Positions 1 to 11,899 of a DNA stretch of 64,000 nucleotides are shown in pieces. A program made the translations under genes and the position numbers. The notes beneath the pieces are model-generated. The model saw nothing but the letters and a program-made list of their open reading frames with translations, made no database searches and had not been told where the DNA came from. This stretch comes from Trichobilharzia szidati (lineage: Eukaryota > Platyhelminthes > Trematoda > Strigeidida > Schistosomatidae): assembly GCA_944472155.2 (NCBI GenBank), contig OX235271.1, positions 96,299,256 through 96,363,255 on the forward strand, read 5' to 3'. Numbering within the stretch: position 1 is the first letter of the stretch; each line of letters begins with the position of its first letter.

Positions 1-60
1 TAATTTCTCGATACGAAATTTGTCACTTTCATTAAACTGAACTCTATAATGAACTTCTGT

Positions 61-291
61 TGCGTCGGTGGTTCAGCGGTAGAATGCTCGCCAACCACGC
101 ATTTGGTCCGGGGTTCAATCACCAGCCGACGCACTCCTTTACCTCGCTAAGCTGGTAGTAAGGACGGTAAAGAGGAAAGGTTGGGCATGAGGCTAGTAAC
201 CTCATCCGTAAAAAACATTGCTACCTAAACCTCAAAGCTCTAGCTTGAGGCCCTATGTTCCACTCGGAACGCAAAGGAAAACAGAAAAAGT
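61..291 (+). repeat. SINE family A, near full length (tRNA-Gly-like head)
   Basis: The first ~75 bases resemble a glycine tRNA: an A-box-like stretch (TGGTTCAGCGGTAGAATGC) and a B-box-like GGGTTCAATC-type stretch, closed by GCCGACGCA pairing with the start TGCGTCGG. The body continues with the family motif GGTTGGGCATGAGGCTAG and ends in a tail reading CCCTATGTTCCACTCGGAAC followed by an A-rich end. The same order recurs at 18.9, 22.9/23.6, 24.5, 37.3/38.2 and 40.8 kb. The tail matches the 3' end of the RTE LINE at 1.6 kb. Pol III internal promoters are expected from the family type; transcription is not shown. Confidence 0.85.
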
Positions 292-487
292 AATGAATAC
301 TGTTCACTTACTTTTAATGTGAGATACAAGTGGTGATTCTTTAAGTAACCTTACGGAAAAAGATAATTTCCCCCATTGTATACTATTCACGTGGCCGTAT
401 ACCAGTAAATCAGACAACCGTAAAGAGAGAACAGAAGTCAGAAATTCGGGCCTTCAAGTGACTCCAATTGGAAACGACGAGTTAGGC

Positions 488-625
488 TTAAGTCCGTCAG
501 TGACATGGAGGAGATCGTATGAAGTGTAGGTGACAGCCTTCGGACAATCTTGGGGCTAACTAAAGAGGACTACAAAGGACAGGACAAAGTAGTGATGTGC
601 TGCCGAAACTCTATTTTCCATTCAT
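488..625 (+). repeat. RTE LINE 3'-end fragment
   Basis: The stretch around 497-523 (GTGACATGGAGGAGATCGTA) matches the end of the reverse-transcriptase ORF and 3' UTR of the RTE LINE at 1.6-4.0 kb, in plus orientation. Similarity fades across the following 100 bases but ends in a CTCTATTTTCC remnant of the shared tail. Too decayed to code. Confidence 0.55.
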
Positions 626-1619
626 AACCCAAGGGAATAATAACAGTAAACATATTTGTCTAATGATAGAATTCGTACATTTCAACTGAATGTTTCTGTT
701 CATAAAGTCAGCTCTAACTGTATTGATATTATTCGACGAAATAATTATCCAACTTAACATGAATACCCAGCTGTTCAGAACACGAGTTCTCACAAAATAT
801 TCGTATGATAACTTCTGTTGCAACTAAAATTATTGTCAGAGTGGAGAATAGTAATACGTTTTGATGCTGAAGTTGTTTCAAGGCTTTTCAAATGTGAAGC
901 AGACTTAATTTTAAACGATTAACATGATATCTGTTGCAAATAAGAAGTTTCAAATAAGAATATTACATGGTGACAAATTGTGATCAGAATTATATCAAGG
1001 AAGAACCAAATGCGAAATCAGAACATTCACTCCTTGTCTACGCTACAAATTTCATTGAAATCCAAATTCAAGTAGTGATTATTGACAGGAAATCTGTTTA
1101 TTTATTTTTATAAGCTATGTTAGGTCGAGTGTGAAGTACTCATATGGTTGGTTCATTATAACAGCTGTCCTTATTACTTTTCCTCTCGGTTCATTAATTC
1201 ACAATGAGTTTATCATATTAGCGCCATCGTTTTCCAGGAAAGTTCATTGTTTTTATTATTTCCATCATTTTTAGATAGTACAGAAGTTAGCTTTTTTGAT
1301 TTGATTGCTCATATGAAGCCAGTTACATAGACCTTACAATTAGGCGTATTTATCGGTCGGATATCCGAACATTATCCTGTGGTTAAGTAAGGGACTATCA
1401 AAGTATATTTACACTTCCAACACTATCTCATCCCGTAGATACAGAACACAAGACTGATGTTAACAAGGCCTTCAAAGTCATCTACCGCATACCAACTAAT
1501 CTTAATTTTACCTTAAGAGTTCGCCTACTACATATTGCTGAGGCTGTCGGAATCCACATTAAGAAACCTTACCTATGTATCCGAAAAAAGTTAGTCCAGA
1601 CACTTTCCTTACTGTTACC
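626..1619. other. AT-rich non-coding stretch
   Basis: I see no coding exon, RNA gene or recognisable repeat here. Open frames are short and AT-driven. Confidence 0.5.
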
Positions 1620-3987
1620 ATCAAGGTTTTATTATTATTATTGCATTATTGTTCCCTTGGGTTCCTAGTGGAACATAGGGCTTCAACTGCACGTCTCCAC
1701 TTGCTTCTGTCTTGTGCTGTACTTTTCACTTGCGTCCAAGTTAGTCCATACTGTTTCATCTCCTCCTCACACGATCTCCTCCATGTCACCCTTGGACGTC
1801 CAACTCACCGCTTCACTTTCGGGTTCCACTCGAGCTATGGCCTGACGCGCGATGTCACCCAGTGGCCTCCTCAGCGAGTGTCCAATCCATCTCCACTTCC
1901 TCCTGCATATTTGTTGGGCGATTGGTTCTTGTTTTGTTTGTTCCCATAGTTTCTTGTTGGTTCTTGTTCTTTCCGGCCATCTGATCTTCAGTATAGAGCA
2001 AAGACAGTTGTTGATAAAGGTCTGAAACCTGTTGGTGGAAATATTCTTTGTGACCCGCCAAGTTTCTGATCCGTATAGAAGAACTGACTGACTTGACGTT
2101 TGTATTGAAAATCCGAATTTTGTTGTTGATGCAGGCTGAGTGACGAAGATTTCCAGATTGGTTTCAGGTTGATGAATGTGTTTCTCGCCTTCCCGATTCT
2201 CGCTCGATTTGACATCCTCGTCCGTTCCTCCTGTAGTTGAGACAATGCTGCCTAGATAAGTGAAAGAAGTAACCTCTTTCAAATCCCTCCCGTTGATGGT
2301 GATTGGCGTTGGATGTTGCTGTTGTTGTTGTTGGTTGGTTATTTTCATAACCTCCGTCTTGTCCATGTTCACCTGGATTCCTGTATTCACCGGCTGCTTC
2401 TTCGACCAGTTTGTCGGTTTTCGCTTGTAAGTCTTCGAACACAAGTCATCCGCGAAATCCAGGTCTTCTAGTTTCTTCACATCGGTTCAGGATATCCCTG
2501 TCTTCTCGTTCACCACTGTCTGAGGCATAATCCAGTCCACCACAATTAGGAATATCATTGGTGGTAATAAGCACCTTTGTCTCACTCCTGTGTTTACTCC
2601 AAACGCTTCGCTGAGTTTTCCGTTGTGGATCACTTGACATGTGCCGTTGTCGTACAGCTGTTGAATAAGGTTGATGAATATTTGGGGTACGCCGTAGTAC
2701 TCGAGTAGTTTCCAAATAACTTCGCGGTCAACGCTGTCGAAGGCCTTCTCAAAGTCTATGAAGTTGAGGTAGAGATTTGATTGCCATTCCATGCTTTGTT
2801 CGATGATAATGCGTAGAGTTGCAATTTGGTCAGAACATGATTTGCCTTTCCTGAATCCAGCTTGTTCTGGTCGGAGTTCTGTATCCAGTGCGTCCTTGAT
2901 TCTCTCCAGGATGATGCGACTCAGGATTTTACTTGGCGTCGACAGGAGCATGATTCCTCGCCAGTTCTTGCAGAGTCCTAGGTCGCCCTTCTTTGGTAGT
3001 TTCACCAGGTAACCTTTCCTCCAGTCAGTAGGCACCTTTCCCTCTTTCCAGATCTTTTGCAATAATGGAGTCAGCATATCTGCTGTCGTCTCTGGGTCCG
3101 CTTTCAGTGCTTCCGGGGGTATTCCGTCTGTTCCAGCTGCTTTTCCAGCTTTCAGAAGCTTGATTGCATTCATGACTTCAGTTTTCGTTGGAGGATTGGT
3201 GTCAACTTGCAGTTGTGTACGTGCTGTTGTTGGTATTACTGGACGGGTTGTAGGTGGTGGTCGATTCAAGAGTCCTTTGAAGTGGTCCGCCCACTGTTTA
3301 ATCTGTCTTTCTTCTTTGGTAATTGGGTTCCCTTGGCTGTCCTTTATAGGTTTCACTTGTGTTGATCTCTTCCCGGATAGAGACTTGGTTATCTGATATA
3401 GTGTCCTCAGGTCCCTTTTGCCTGCTGCCTTCTCAGCTTCAGTAGCCAGGTTGTCGTAGAATTGTCTTTTGTCCTTCCTGGCACTCTTCTTCACTTCTTT
3501 GTCCAGTGCTGTGTTAGTTGAGTTCAGCGTCTCTTTCTCTTGTCCATCTTTGCATTGAATCATTTTCTCTTTCACCATTCTCCTCTCCTCTATTAGCTTC
3601 CAAGTGTCCGTTGAGAGCCATTCCTTGTCTTGTTTCTTCTTTCTTCCTAAGACTGTTGAACACGTTTCATTTAAAACTACCTTCAGAGAGTTCCAATGGT
3701 CTTCCACGGATGATTCCTCAGTGGTGCCACGTACTGTTTCCTGCTTTGCTCTGGCAGTTGCAGTGAAAATGTCCTGTGTGATTGTGTCCTTCAGTTTTTG
3801 CGTGTTGAACTTGCATTGTGGTCTGTCTCCAGGTGTCCTCGAGGCTTTCAGCTTCACCTTGAATGTCTCTTGTACTAGATAGTGGTTTGAACCCACAGCT
3901 GCTCTTCTCCTCGATCTTGTGTCCAGTAGGCTCCGTCTCCACTTCCTTGAGATTGAAATGAAGTCTATCTGGTCTATCAAGGTTTTA
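1620..3987 (-). mobile_element. 5'-truncated RTE-like non-LTR retrotransposon
   Basis: The insertion is bounded by 12-bp direct repeats ATCAAGGTTTTA at 1620-1631 and 3976-3987, which I read as the target-site duplication. The minus strand runs from the C-terminal end of an APE endonuclease through reverse transcriptase to a 3' UTR ending in an ATT-rich microsatellite at about 1632-1640. The 5' part of the element is missing, typical of incomplete target-primed reverse transcription. The 3' tail (CCCTATGTTCCACTAGGAAC) is shared with SINE family A. Of known schistosome families it is closest in type to the RTE-clade SR2 elements, by general resemblance only. Confidence 0.88.
1767..3980 (-). pseudogene. 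RTE-type endonuclease/reverse transcriptase, broken
   Basis: The first open segment (about 497 codons, 3980 to 2487) begins in the endonuclease C-terminus, with GSNHYLV in place of the usual SDH-type motif. It continues into RT with motif A (DFEKAFDSVDR) and motif B as GVRQRCLLPP, where R replaces the usual G of RQGC. One in-frame TGA at 2487-2489 separates it from the second segment, which carries the catalytic LDFADDLC motif. Small frameshifts follow near 2400. The C-terminal LINE domain is recognisable: LLYGSETWRVT and RKWRWIGHSLRRP. The product would nick DNA and prime cDNA synthesis; here it is disabled by the stop, the frameshifts and the missing N-terminus. Confidence 0.85.
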
Positions 3988-4517
3988 ACGATCCTTAATT
4001 TGTTGTGGACATTTCCTTAATTTTATTTGATATTCTACTTATTATTACATTTTTGTGCTTATCATAACTTAAGCGTCTTTCTTGAACTGTAATTTCATTG
4101 ATCTTAACAAATCGATAGTATTTAAAAAAACACCACTATTGTTAATGACAATTATTCTAGAACATTCTGTGTATATAAAAAAGTATACATATAATTGTAG
4201 AGCCAGGAGAGAGAATTATCGGAAAGAATATTCTTTGCTCAAATTTTCTTATGTTTTCTAAATTTTTTTATCCATTTATACTCCTACGGCACGGACAATA
4301 AAATTTCACCTAATAAAATGCAGTAAATGTAGAAATAAAACCACCGTATTAACTGTCACTACAAAAAAATTAAAAGAAACCCATAAAACACTCAAAATCT
4401 TAAATTAAACATACTGCGGACTTATTCATTTAACATTCTATCTAGACATATTACATTTCCATAAATTAACAGATACATAATGAAATCTTAAAAATAAATC
4501 CAAGTCGTTAATTTCAT
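3988..4517. other. AT-rich non-coding stretch
   Basis: Strongly AT-rich spacer with many short A and T runs; no coding or repeat signature recognised. Confidence 0.5.
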
Positions 4518-4708
4518 ATTCAAGTGTTGGTTTGTAGGGATTTGATTGGTTACAGGATTTCATCATGAAGTGACGTTAGTGAGAGAACCATTGGAAAACC
4601 TGGAAGTACTGGACAACTGTTTCGTTCTACTTTGGGACTCTTGATCAGTACGCACCCACTGGGATTCGAACCCAGGACCTTCTGGTTACAAGGCGAGCTC
4701 GTATACTA
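4518..4708 (-). repeat. SINE family C copy (tRNA-Thr-like head)
   Basis: Read on the minus strand, the head has the anticodon-loop stretch CCTTGTAACC and a B box GGGTTCGAATCCCAGTGG, as in threonine tRNA with anticodon TGT. The body contains the hammerhead-like block (AGAGTCCC ... CGAAAC ... GTCCAGTACTT) and the family tail ending CAACACTTGAAT. The stem II loop is slightly mutated here (AGTAGAACGAAAC). Confidence 0.8.
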
Positions 4709-4709
4709 T

Positions 4710-5240
4710 ATCATTAATTTCATTTGCCGAGCAAAATGAAATATTGAAAACTATACCAAGAATACATTAAACTCACATACTGGCATGTCAGATGTCTCTA
4801 GAAAGTAACCCTTAGTTGTACTCATTTTAAAACTTTGGGAATGTGCTGTCATTTACAGAAGAAAAACATTTTATTTAGAGGATCAATCTAAAGTAGTTAC
4901 TGTTAGCAAGAATCTAATTCAGAGTTTTAAACAGTAACTATTATGTAGTGGCTGACTATTTCCATTACTGTACTGTCTAAAAGTTCATTGGGACTTGTCT
5001 TTATTTATTCCATATACACAATATAGATAATTTTGCCTAATATGAACTTCTTATTTCTGTCCTTTCCGATTTGTTGTTTGGTTTATTGGTATTTGCCCAC
5101 TGTGGATTACGATTACAAATATGCAATAAATTTTGACGTCGCTGTGGAATCAACTAACCTTGGAAAGTTTCTAATCAGCCGTTAGGCACGAGTAATCACT
5201 TATTGTTTTGGGTGCTTTGATATATAGTGTTTTTCAAAGA
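4710..5240. other. Unassigned stretch
   Basis: No gene, RNA or repeat recognised between the SINE C copy and the gag relic. Confidence 0.4.
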
Positions 5241-5244
5241 ATGT

Positions 5245-6235
5245 TCGAAATGGTGAAATTTCAGTTCATTTTATTTCTACGACTGGACCAGAAGCATGCA
5301 GTTTACTGAATATTTTCGCTTTTCCAGACAAGCCGATTTCCCTGCCATATGAGAAACTCTAAGGACTTCTAGCAGATCATTCCCATGTCACTTCTTTTGC
5401 AACACGAGAGGGGGCACAGTTCAATAAATTTACTCGTGCTCCCAACCAAAATGTTCGAGACTTCACTTTTCGGCTACATATGCAAGCCTTGAAGTTTAAG
5501 TATTTAACCACACAGAATCTAGAAGATTCTTGCGCTTTGTTTAGTAAAAATGGAATCGTTACTGCTCTCAACATTTCTCAGTGGTCATTGTCACCTAACT
5601 AGAAATTTCATCACAAAGTCATACTGTGGCGAGAACTGTCTGCTAGCCAATTCGGTTGATAGTAATTTACGTCAGTGTTTACGTCCTCAATATTGTTCGT
5701 CAGAAAAATATGAACAAAGACTGATTCAACAACCAATCACAGCAGACTTTGTGTAGGCGGATACGATTCGCAGATAGATGATCTGACATTCAAAAAACAA
5801 CCACAAAGAGATGAAAGATTAACTTTCAGTGAGAAACAACCAATCAGAAGACTGGGTTTTTCTGCTAACAATAATCTATAATAATGTACAAAAAATCAAT
5901 AAATATGTGCTGATTTCCTCAATAAGCGATCTGTTGCCTGGCCCTTGTCTTCTGTTGTTACAATACAAGTTTCATTCTTTAGTTATTGATACTGGAATCA
6001 TTGAGTCTATAATATCTAAGAAAGATTTATTATCACTGTGTAGGGATGTACAAGTAAAACATTCTACTAGTTCAGTTACAGGTATTACTTGATGTAAGCT
6101 ACCTCTTATACCTACCACTAACAGGAATTGGCAGCACTGTAAATATTCCCTTTCTTAATAGTGAATAGAGTTTATTCGTATTGGGATTACAAACTCTTCA
6201 ATTGGTAGATGTTCAGATATTACTTTCGAATGATT
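5245..6235 (+). pseudogene. Gypsy-type gag-protease relic
   Basis: In one frame the stretch from about 5262 reads as a gag-like protein (STTGPEACSLLNIFAFPDKP, then REGAQFNKFTRAPNQNVRDF) with internal stops. It is interrupted by a solo LTR at 5625-5962; immediately after the LTR the frame resumes as the retropepsin active site LVIDTGIIESI. This order, gag to protease with a DTG motif, is that of metazoan Gypsy retrotransposons. No LTRs of its own and no RT were found, so the element is a fragment. Function is lost. Confidence 0.7.
5625..5962 (+). mobile_element. Solo LTR, family 1 (338 bp), 4-bp duplication ATAC
   Basis: Starts TGTGGCGAGAAC and ends CTGTTGTTACA, with the TG...CA ends of LTRs, and is flanked by ATAC at 5621-5624 and 5963-5966. 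It is inserted in the gag-protease relic. Orientation is taken from a CCAAT-like AACCAATCAC, a TATA-like AATAAATATG and a polyadenylation-like signal late in the LTR. Three further copies lie at 9134, 24626 and 36029. Confidence 0.88.
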
Positions 6236-6242
6236 CATCCAG

Positions 6243-6286
6243 TGTGTGTTGGTGGTTCAGCCGTAGAATGTCCGCCGACCTCGCCA
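6243..6286 (+). repeat. SINE A head fragment
   Basis: Only the tRNA-like start (TTGGTGGTTCAGCCGTAGAA) is present, abutting the gag relic; the body is absent. Confidence 0.5.
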
Positions 6287-6539
6287 TTACAACAGTTAAT
6301 CGCTACATTTGGAAACTTACAAAAACTTGAATTCTCGTTACGAAGAAACATCAACAACTAAATTGGTGAACTTCCAGTAGATTATTTTAATAAATTTATG
6401 GCTAGTGGACCTAACTTTACCCTCATGTAAATGTGCTCTCTGATATTTTATTATTCCTAACAACTGTATTATATTGCTACAGTATGTCGTATTACCTCGG
6501 CTTAGCTAGATATTACTTATCCCTGCTGAGTCAACAAAC

Positions 6540-7190
6540 AGGCAGTCTACAGGCATGATGCTCTTCGCCTAGTTCCATCATGATAAGATGTCGTTAACCC
6601 TCACTCTGTTTCCTTAGTGAAGTTTTCAATCTAGTCTTCTAATATTTCCTAAAACCAACTAACTTCGCACGAGAGAATGCATTAGAAATCTTATCGAAAG
6701 CTCTGCTAAGATCTTTAAATATGTCGACCACCGTTCTTAACCGAATTTCTAGGTCGGATTTTGAAGATTGGATTGATGGTGGCACCCTATCAGATTATCA
6801 GAGACTTAGATTGGCCCAGTGACATGGTGAACAGGACAGACAATGGTCTGGATATAGTCTCCGTGAGCCCAGACTGTATTCATGGATTGAGTTCATGAGA
6901 ACCACTCGACCTATCAGAATCGATATTTAGACCCAATTTTGGGATGACTTCCTCCGTCGTAATTTTAGGTCCCACCCTTAAATCAGTCCCGGAAAATACA
7001 ATGCAGGTGCATTCCCTTTCCGGAAATACTTGATTGAAGAAGCCCATCAAATTATCACCAGTTAAGATAATAGGGAAATCATCAAGTAGAAGCGTGTGGA
7101 TAGTGCCACTTTTCTTGGTTTTTTCTTTATATATGCAATGAGTCTCATGCATATCTTTGTAACCTTCCAACTAGCTGTGATTCAGAGGCT
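6540..7190 (-). pseudogene. Decayed LINE, endonuclease-RT linker and RT start
   Basis: Minus-strand frames show a linker-like segment (GFFNQVF, then KITTEEVIPKLGLNID and SSGSHELNP) comparable to the region before RT in CR1/jockey-type LINEs. Further along come remnants of RT motif A (DLSRAFDKIS) with stops and shifts. The Gypsy element starting at 7246 appears to have landed just upstream in the same relic. Not functional. Confidence 0.6.
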
Positions 7191-7245
7191 ATCCTGATAT
7201 ATCAGGACCCTACGCTGAATTTCTTTTCATATTACTCTAACCACC

Positions 7246-7595
7246 TATAGCGGTAAATAATTCCCCAAAATTATTGACCACAGCAATCAACACTGAACAT
7301 TGGGTGCTGACCCTCGCTATTTAAGTCGACTTGTTTAGCTGAAGGCTTCCGGTCAAGTATCCATGCCATTTGGTACTCCGTCGTGTCACGTTCGTGCACG
7401 ATCACTAGCCGGCTAAGCAGTCATCTTGCACTCCGATTTGGTCCCGAAAAATATCTCGTAATTTGGATGGTCAAATATCGTGTTTTGCTTTGCCTTTGGT
7501 CTGAGCGGAACGAATGCTATGGAAGTTGTGGGTATTAGATCTTGCGTTAGTATACTTCGTACTATCCGTGAACGTCAATACCGTCAGTCTCTAAG
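7246..7595 (+). repeat. 5' LTR of the Gypsy element (LTR family 2)
   Basis: Aligns end to end with 12394-12743. The first dinucleotide is mutated (TA instead of TG). It includes the shared core ACTCCGTCGTGTCACGTTCG and ends CCGTCAGTCTCTAAG. Divergent solo copies lie at about 36400 and 59873 on the minus strand. Confidence 0.88.
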
Positions 7596-7708
7596 CTGGT
7601 GAGCCCAACCGCGAACTTCTTCTTCGATATATACGCAGATAAAGCCAGTGAGTTCGTTCCTTTTTGTATTTGTTCTTGTGCTATATTGTAATTGGCATAC
7701 ATTTCGTC

Positions 7709-8300
7709 ATGAAGGACCCTAGTCCTAATGTCATTCGTATTCTCTCAACTGCCAAAACCATTCAGCTCATACCATATTGGCCATATAGTAGTGAAATGTG
7801 GTTTCAGATAGCTGAGTCTGATTTTTGTGAGCAAGGGATAACCGATCAACGTTCACAGTTCGTTGCAGTTGTTCAGCAAATGCGTAACTGTGCATATGTC
7901 GAGCCCAGAGGTAATAAACTCGTATGAGTTGCTTAAGGCAACCCTCCTAAGGAGAAACGTCCTCACGGATCAACAGCCTCTGGACGAATTATTTCTCTAC
8001 GTGGAGTTAGGTGGTCAGTCAACCGTGAGCATGCTAACAAGAATGAGGGAAGTTATTGGCCAACGTCATTTCGATGAAGGACCTTTCAAAGAACTTTTCT
8101 TATTCAAACTGGCACAGTCAGTACAGACTGTACTTGTGACACTTCAGGGCGTTATTATAGATTACTTAGCTGTTTCTGCAGATGAAATTCTAGAAAGAAA
8201 TAAACGGCCAGTCACTGACATACGCTCAGTTGCCAAACAAACTTCGAGTAGGAATACCGCAGTGATAGAAATTATGCGACTCCATCCAGCAGATGCTTAG
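7709..8300 (+). pseudogene. Gypsy gag, frameshifted
   Basis: A start at 7709 opens a frame with the matrix/capsid-type segment PYWPYSSEMWFQIAESDF. A frameshift near 7910 moves the reading to the frame with SYELLKATLLRRN and FKELFLFKLAQSVQ, the usual capsid C-terminal pattern of this Gypsy group. Product would be the capsid polyprotein that packages the RNA; here broken. Confidence 0.75.
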
Positions 8301-8339
8301 GTCAAACATGCATTGTAATTCCTCCTACCGTCATCCTAA

Positions 8340-8935
8340 ATTCCCTCAACGGCGAAACTCACGTGGTTGACCTAAGTCCAAGCCACGTCCTCTGAAAAAT
8401 CCTGACTGGTGCTGGTATCGCAACACCTACGGCCAGGAAGCGAAATGTTGCCGTAAACCTTGCAACTTCTGCAATGTCTCAAAGTCTGTGGGAAACTATA
8501 CCGCCGGCAAGCGTTAGCGGCAACCGTCGCCGATGGCACTAGTCGCCTACTTTACATCCATGATGTGGTCAGCCAGACTCAATATTTAGTCGACACAGGC
8601 GTCGAAGTCAGCGTCCTTCCTGCTACAGCATCAGATCGACAGAAGAAAACCTACCTTCAACTTACTGGCTGCAAATGGAAAACCAATTGCAACCTTTGGT
8701 AAGAAATACGTCCACCAGAACGTACGTTTACGCAAACCTATCCAGTGGATTTTCCTTCTTGCTGACGTCACAATGCCCATCATCGGCACGGACGTACTTA
8801 ATCATCATGATTTACTCGTAGACGTTCGCCGGAAACGACTGACTGACAATACTACTAGTCTGTCTATAAAAGGCACCACCTACGTAGGCCCCAGCTTGTC
8901 ACTCATTAAGATGAAGGCAATCCTTGATCTAACGT
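8340..8935 (+). pseudogene. Gypsy zinc knuckle and protease, frameshifted
   Basis: A cysteine cluster of the form CWYRNTYGQEAKCCRKPC precedes a retropepsin active site, YLVDTGVEVSVLPAT. A frameshift near 8695 leads to the protease C-terminal motif MPIIGTDVLNHHDLLVD. This segment would cleave the gag-pol polyprotein. Confidence 0.75.
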
Positions 8936-9040
8936 TTTAATAGAATCCTAACGATCTACCGTGCATAACCAGCAATGTTATGCACGACATCATAACCTCA
9001 GGACAGCCCGGGACATCTAAAGTATGATGACTGGCCCCTG

Positions 9041-10655
9041 ATAAACTGAAAATTGCTAAAAATGAATTCGATCATATGCTCACCCTTGGCATTATTCGGC
9101 CATCGAATAGCCTATGGGCATCCCCACTGCATATGTAACAACAGAAGACAAGGGCCAGGCAACAGATCATTTATTAAGGAAATTAACGCATATTTATATA
9201 TTTTCATGTACATTACTTTGGATATTTAAGCAAACAAACACAGTCTTCCGATTGGTTGTTTCTCACGTAAAGTTAATCTTTCATCTATTTGTGACTGTTT
9301 CTTGAATGTCAAATCCTCTATATGTTAACTGCATCCGCCAACGCAAAGTCTGCTGTGGTCGGTTTTGAATCAATCTTTGTTCACATTTTCTCACGACAAA
9401 TCTTGGGAACGTAAATATTGATGTAAATTACTGTCTACCAATTTGGCTAGTAGACAGCTCTCACCACACATATAGCACGGGAAAAGGATAGCAACGATTG
9501 GCGACTCACTGGTGATTACCGGTGAGCGAACGCTAAAACAACCCCTGATTGCTATCCATTGCCTCACATACATGACTTGACGGCAGCATTATCTGGCGAA
9601 ATTATATTCTCTAGAACAGACCTGGTTAAAGAGTATAACAAAATCCCGATGGTACCAGACGATATTCCGAGAACAGCTATCATCACGCCTTTCGAACTTT
9701 TTAAATTTCTACGCATACCGTTCGGTCTCCGAAATGCAGCACAAACATTCCAACGCTTCATCGATGAAGTATTTCGCGGTCTCCACTCTGTATACGCATA
9801 CTTAGACGACTGCCTCATTGCCAGTCCAGATAAGGAAACTCACCTTAGGCACTTGGACTCGGCATTTGAAAGGTTACGCCAACATGGTGTTACCATCAAT
9901 ATCCAAAGGTGTCAGATAGGCGTTGACTCACTCAACTTTCTGGGCCACACTACTGACTACAAGGGTATTCGCCCACTGGCTAGTAAAATTGAGACGATAC
10001 TGAACTTTCCAGAGCCACAGACAGTGAAAAGTTTTCGTACTTTTAACGGCTTGGCAAGTTATTACCGATGGTTTATTCCCAACTGTGCCTCTCTGATTCA
10101 GCCAAAAACAGACCTTCTTCGAGGGAATAACAAGTGCATCGAACTTGACGCGTCTTCTCGACATGCTTTTACTCAGGTAAAGAAAGCTACTGCGGATGCC
10201 ACCCTTCTTATGTATCAGGATCCAACGGCATCGTTAAGTATCTCAGTTGATGCATCAGACACTGCAATCGGCGCAGTTCCGCAGCAGCTAGTTAACAGAG
10301 AGTGGCAACGACTCGCCTTTCTGGCTAATTAGCAGAAACGAAGTACAGCACATTCGGCAGAGAACTTCTGGCTGTGTACTGTGCTATAAGTCATTTTCAA
10401 CATTCAGTGGAAGATCGTGAATTCATTAAGTACTTCAGATAAGTATTCACCTATAGAATCACGAGAACTGGACTACGTTCCACAGTTTACATCGGACATT
10501 CGCCATGTATCCGGATTGAACAGCACTGTGGCAGATGCCTTGTCACGCATTTCTTCCCTCACCCAAATCGACGGCATAGACCTTGTGAAACTGGCTCGTC
10601 TTCAAAAAGAAGATTCAGAGCTTCAGCATGAGTTGTCAAAACAACTCTGCAATTA
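9041..10655 (+). pseudogene. Gypsy reverse transcriptase and RNase H, interrupted
   Basis: RT begins before the nested solo LTR and resumes after it. The open segment 9559-10332 holds FSRTDLVKEYNKIPM (motif A), PFGLRNAAQTFQRF (motif B) and the catalytic box YAYLDDCL. RNase H follows with SVDASDTAIGA, then stops near 10330 and a resumed frame HVSGLNSTVADALSR. The enzyme would make the cDNA; the LTR insertion and stops inactivate it. Confidence 0.88.
9134..9468 (-). mobile_element. Solo LTR, family 1 (335 bp), 4-bp duplication CATA
   Basis: Plus-strand boundaries are TGTAACAACAGAAGACAAGG and CTCTCACCACA, flanked by CATA at 9130-9133 and 9469-9472. It splits the RT gene of the Gypsy element, so it is younger than that element. 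Confidence 0.9.
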
Positions 10656-10689
10656 GCCGAGAAACCCTTAGGTATGGAAAAAGATACTA

Positions 10690-11899
10690 TTCTATGTGAC
10701 ATTTCCACGAGTACTCCTCGCCCCATCGTGCCTGGAAGTTATCGCCGTAACGTCTTCAATACGTTGCATGGCTTATCCCACCCAAACTCCCATCAAGCTC
10801 ATGACTAGTCGGTTTTGTTAGCCTGGTATTAGTAAGTAAGTAAGTAAGAGAATGGGCACACACGTGCTTAGCTTCCCAATAGTGCAAGGTAGTAAGACAC
10901 ACAGAAAGCCCTCTTGGCACCTTTCTTATACCTGATGCTCGTTTCGAACAAGTTCATGTAGATTTGGTTGGACCACTTCCAGAATCTCATGGACATGCCT
11001 ATATGTCAACCTGCATCGATCGATTTACACGATGGCCTGAAGCAGTACTCCTCAAAGATGTATCTGCTGAAACCGTCGCACGCGTCTTTTTAGAAAGATG
11101 GATCGCAAACTTTGGATGCCCATCCTCCATAACAACTGATCGCAGGCGGCAATTCGAAAGCGGCTTTTTCTTCGCATTGACTTAAATCATAGGTTATATG
11201 TGTTTTAGAACAACAGCCTACCATCCTCAAGCTAATGGTATGGTAGAACATCTACACAGACAGTTGAAGGCTGGGCTGTCAGCTGCAAACAATACCCGTT
11301 GGACTGAATCACTTCCGTTGGTTCCCCTAGGGATGCGAAATGCCTTGAAAACCGATGCTGATTGTACTACCGCCGAGTTAGTATATGGCACAACACTACG
11401 ACTGTCAGGTTAGTTTGCTTCTCCCTCGAGCTTCTCACAAGCGGTAGACCACACATCATGCGTCAGCAGGCTTACAAATGCAATGCGTTCAGTCAAACCT
11501 GCTCCCCTTCGACCACGGTCCATTGATGTCTTCGTTCACCCCTGTTTGTAAACTTCACACGTATTTGTTCGTCGTGACTCTGTGCGTCACCCTCTAGAAC
11601 CTCCGTATGACGGACCATATGAAGTAATTAAACGTACGGATAAATTCTTTGTCTTAGACAAAATAGGCCACGAAGACACCGTCAGCATCGACTGTCTGGA
11701 ACCGGCTTACTTGGAAGGCAATCCTATTAGCCTAGAGATGAGTGTTCCCAATAATCCACAAGTAACCGAATATCCTTTAGTCCTCGAAGAACTCACCAGC
11801 ACAGCGAAAGCCGCCGAACCTTCTGTCGAGCCCTCAAAGAAAACGCATTGTGGAAGAAAAGTGAGATTCCCAGAATATCTTCAAACTTACATCACATAA
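10690..11899 (+). pseudogene. Gypsy integrase, broken
   Basis: Catalytic-core pieces are clear: VDLVGPLPESHGHAY, CIDRFTRWPEAVLL, then NFGCPSSITTDR and AYHPQANGMVEHLHRQLK, giving the D, D and E positions of the DDE triad in fragments separated by stops. A tetranucleotide run (AAGT)n at 10830-10845 sits in the N-terminal zinc-binding region. The C-terminal part (PYDGPYEVIKRTDKFFVLD) resembles the integrase C-terminal domain. Confidence 0.85.

Noticed and set aside
61..133. A genuine glycine tRNA gene
   Set aside because: The anticodon arm is disrupted and the unit is followed by the SINE A body and tail found at several other loci.
1575..1949. Plus-strand open frame of 124 codons
   Set aside because: Antisense shadow of the RTE LINE on the minus strand.
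10830..10845. (AAGT)n run as a CRISPR or regulatory array
   Set aside because: A simple microsatellite within a dead integrase gene.
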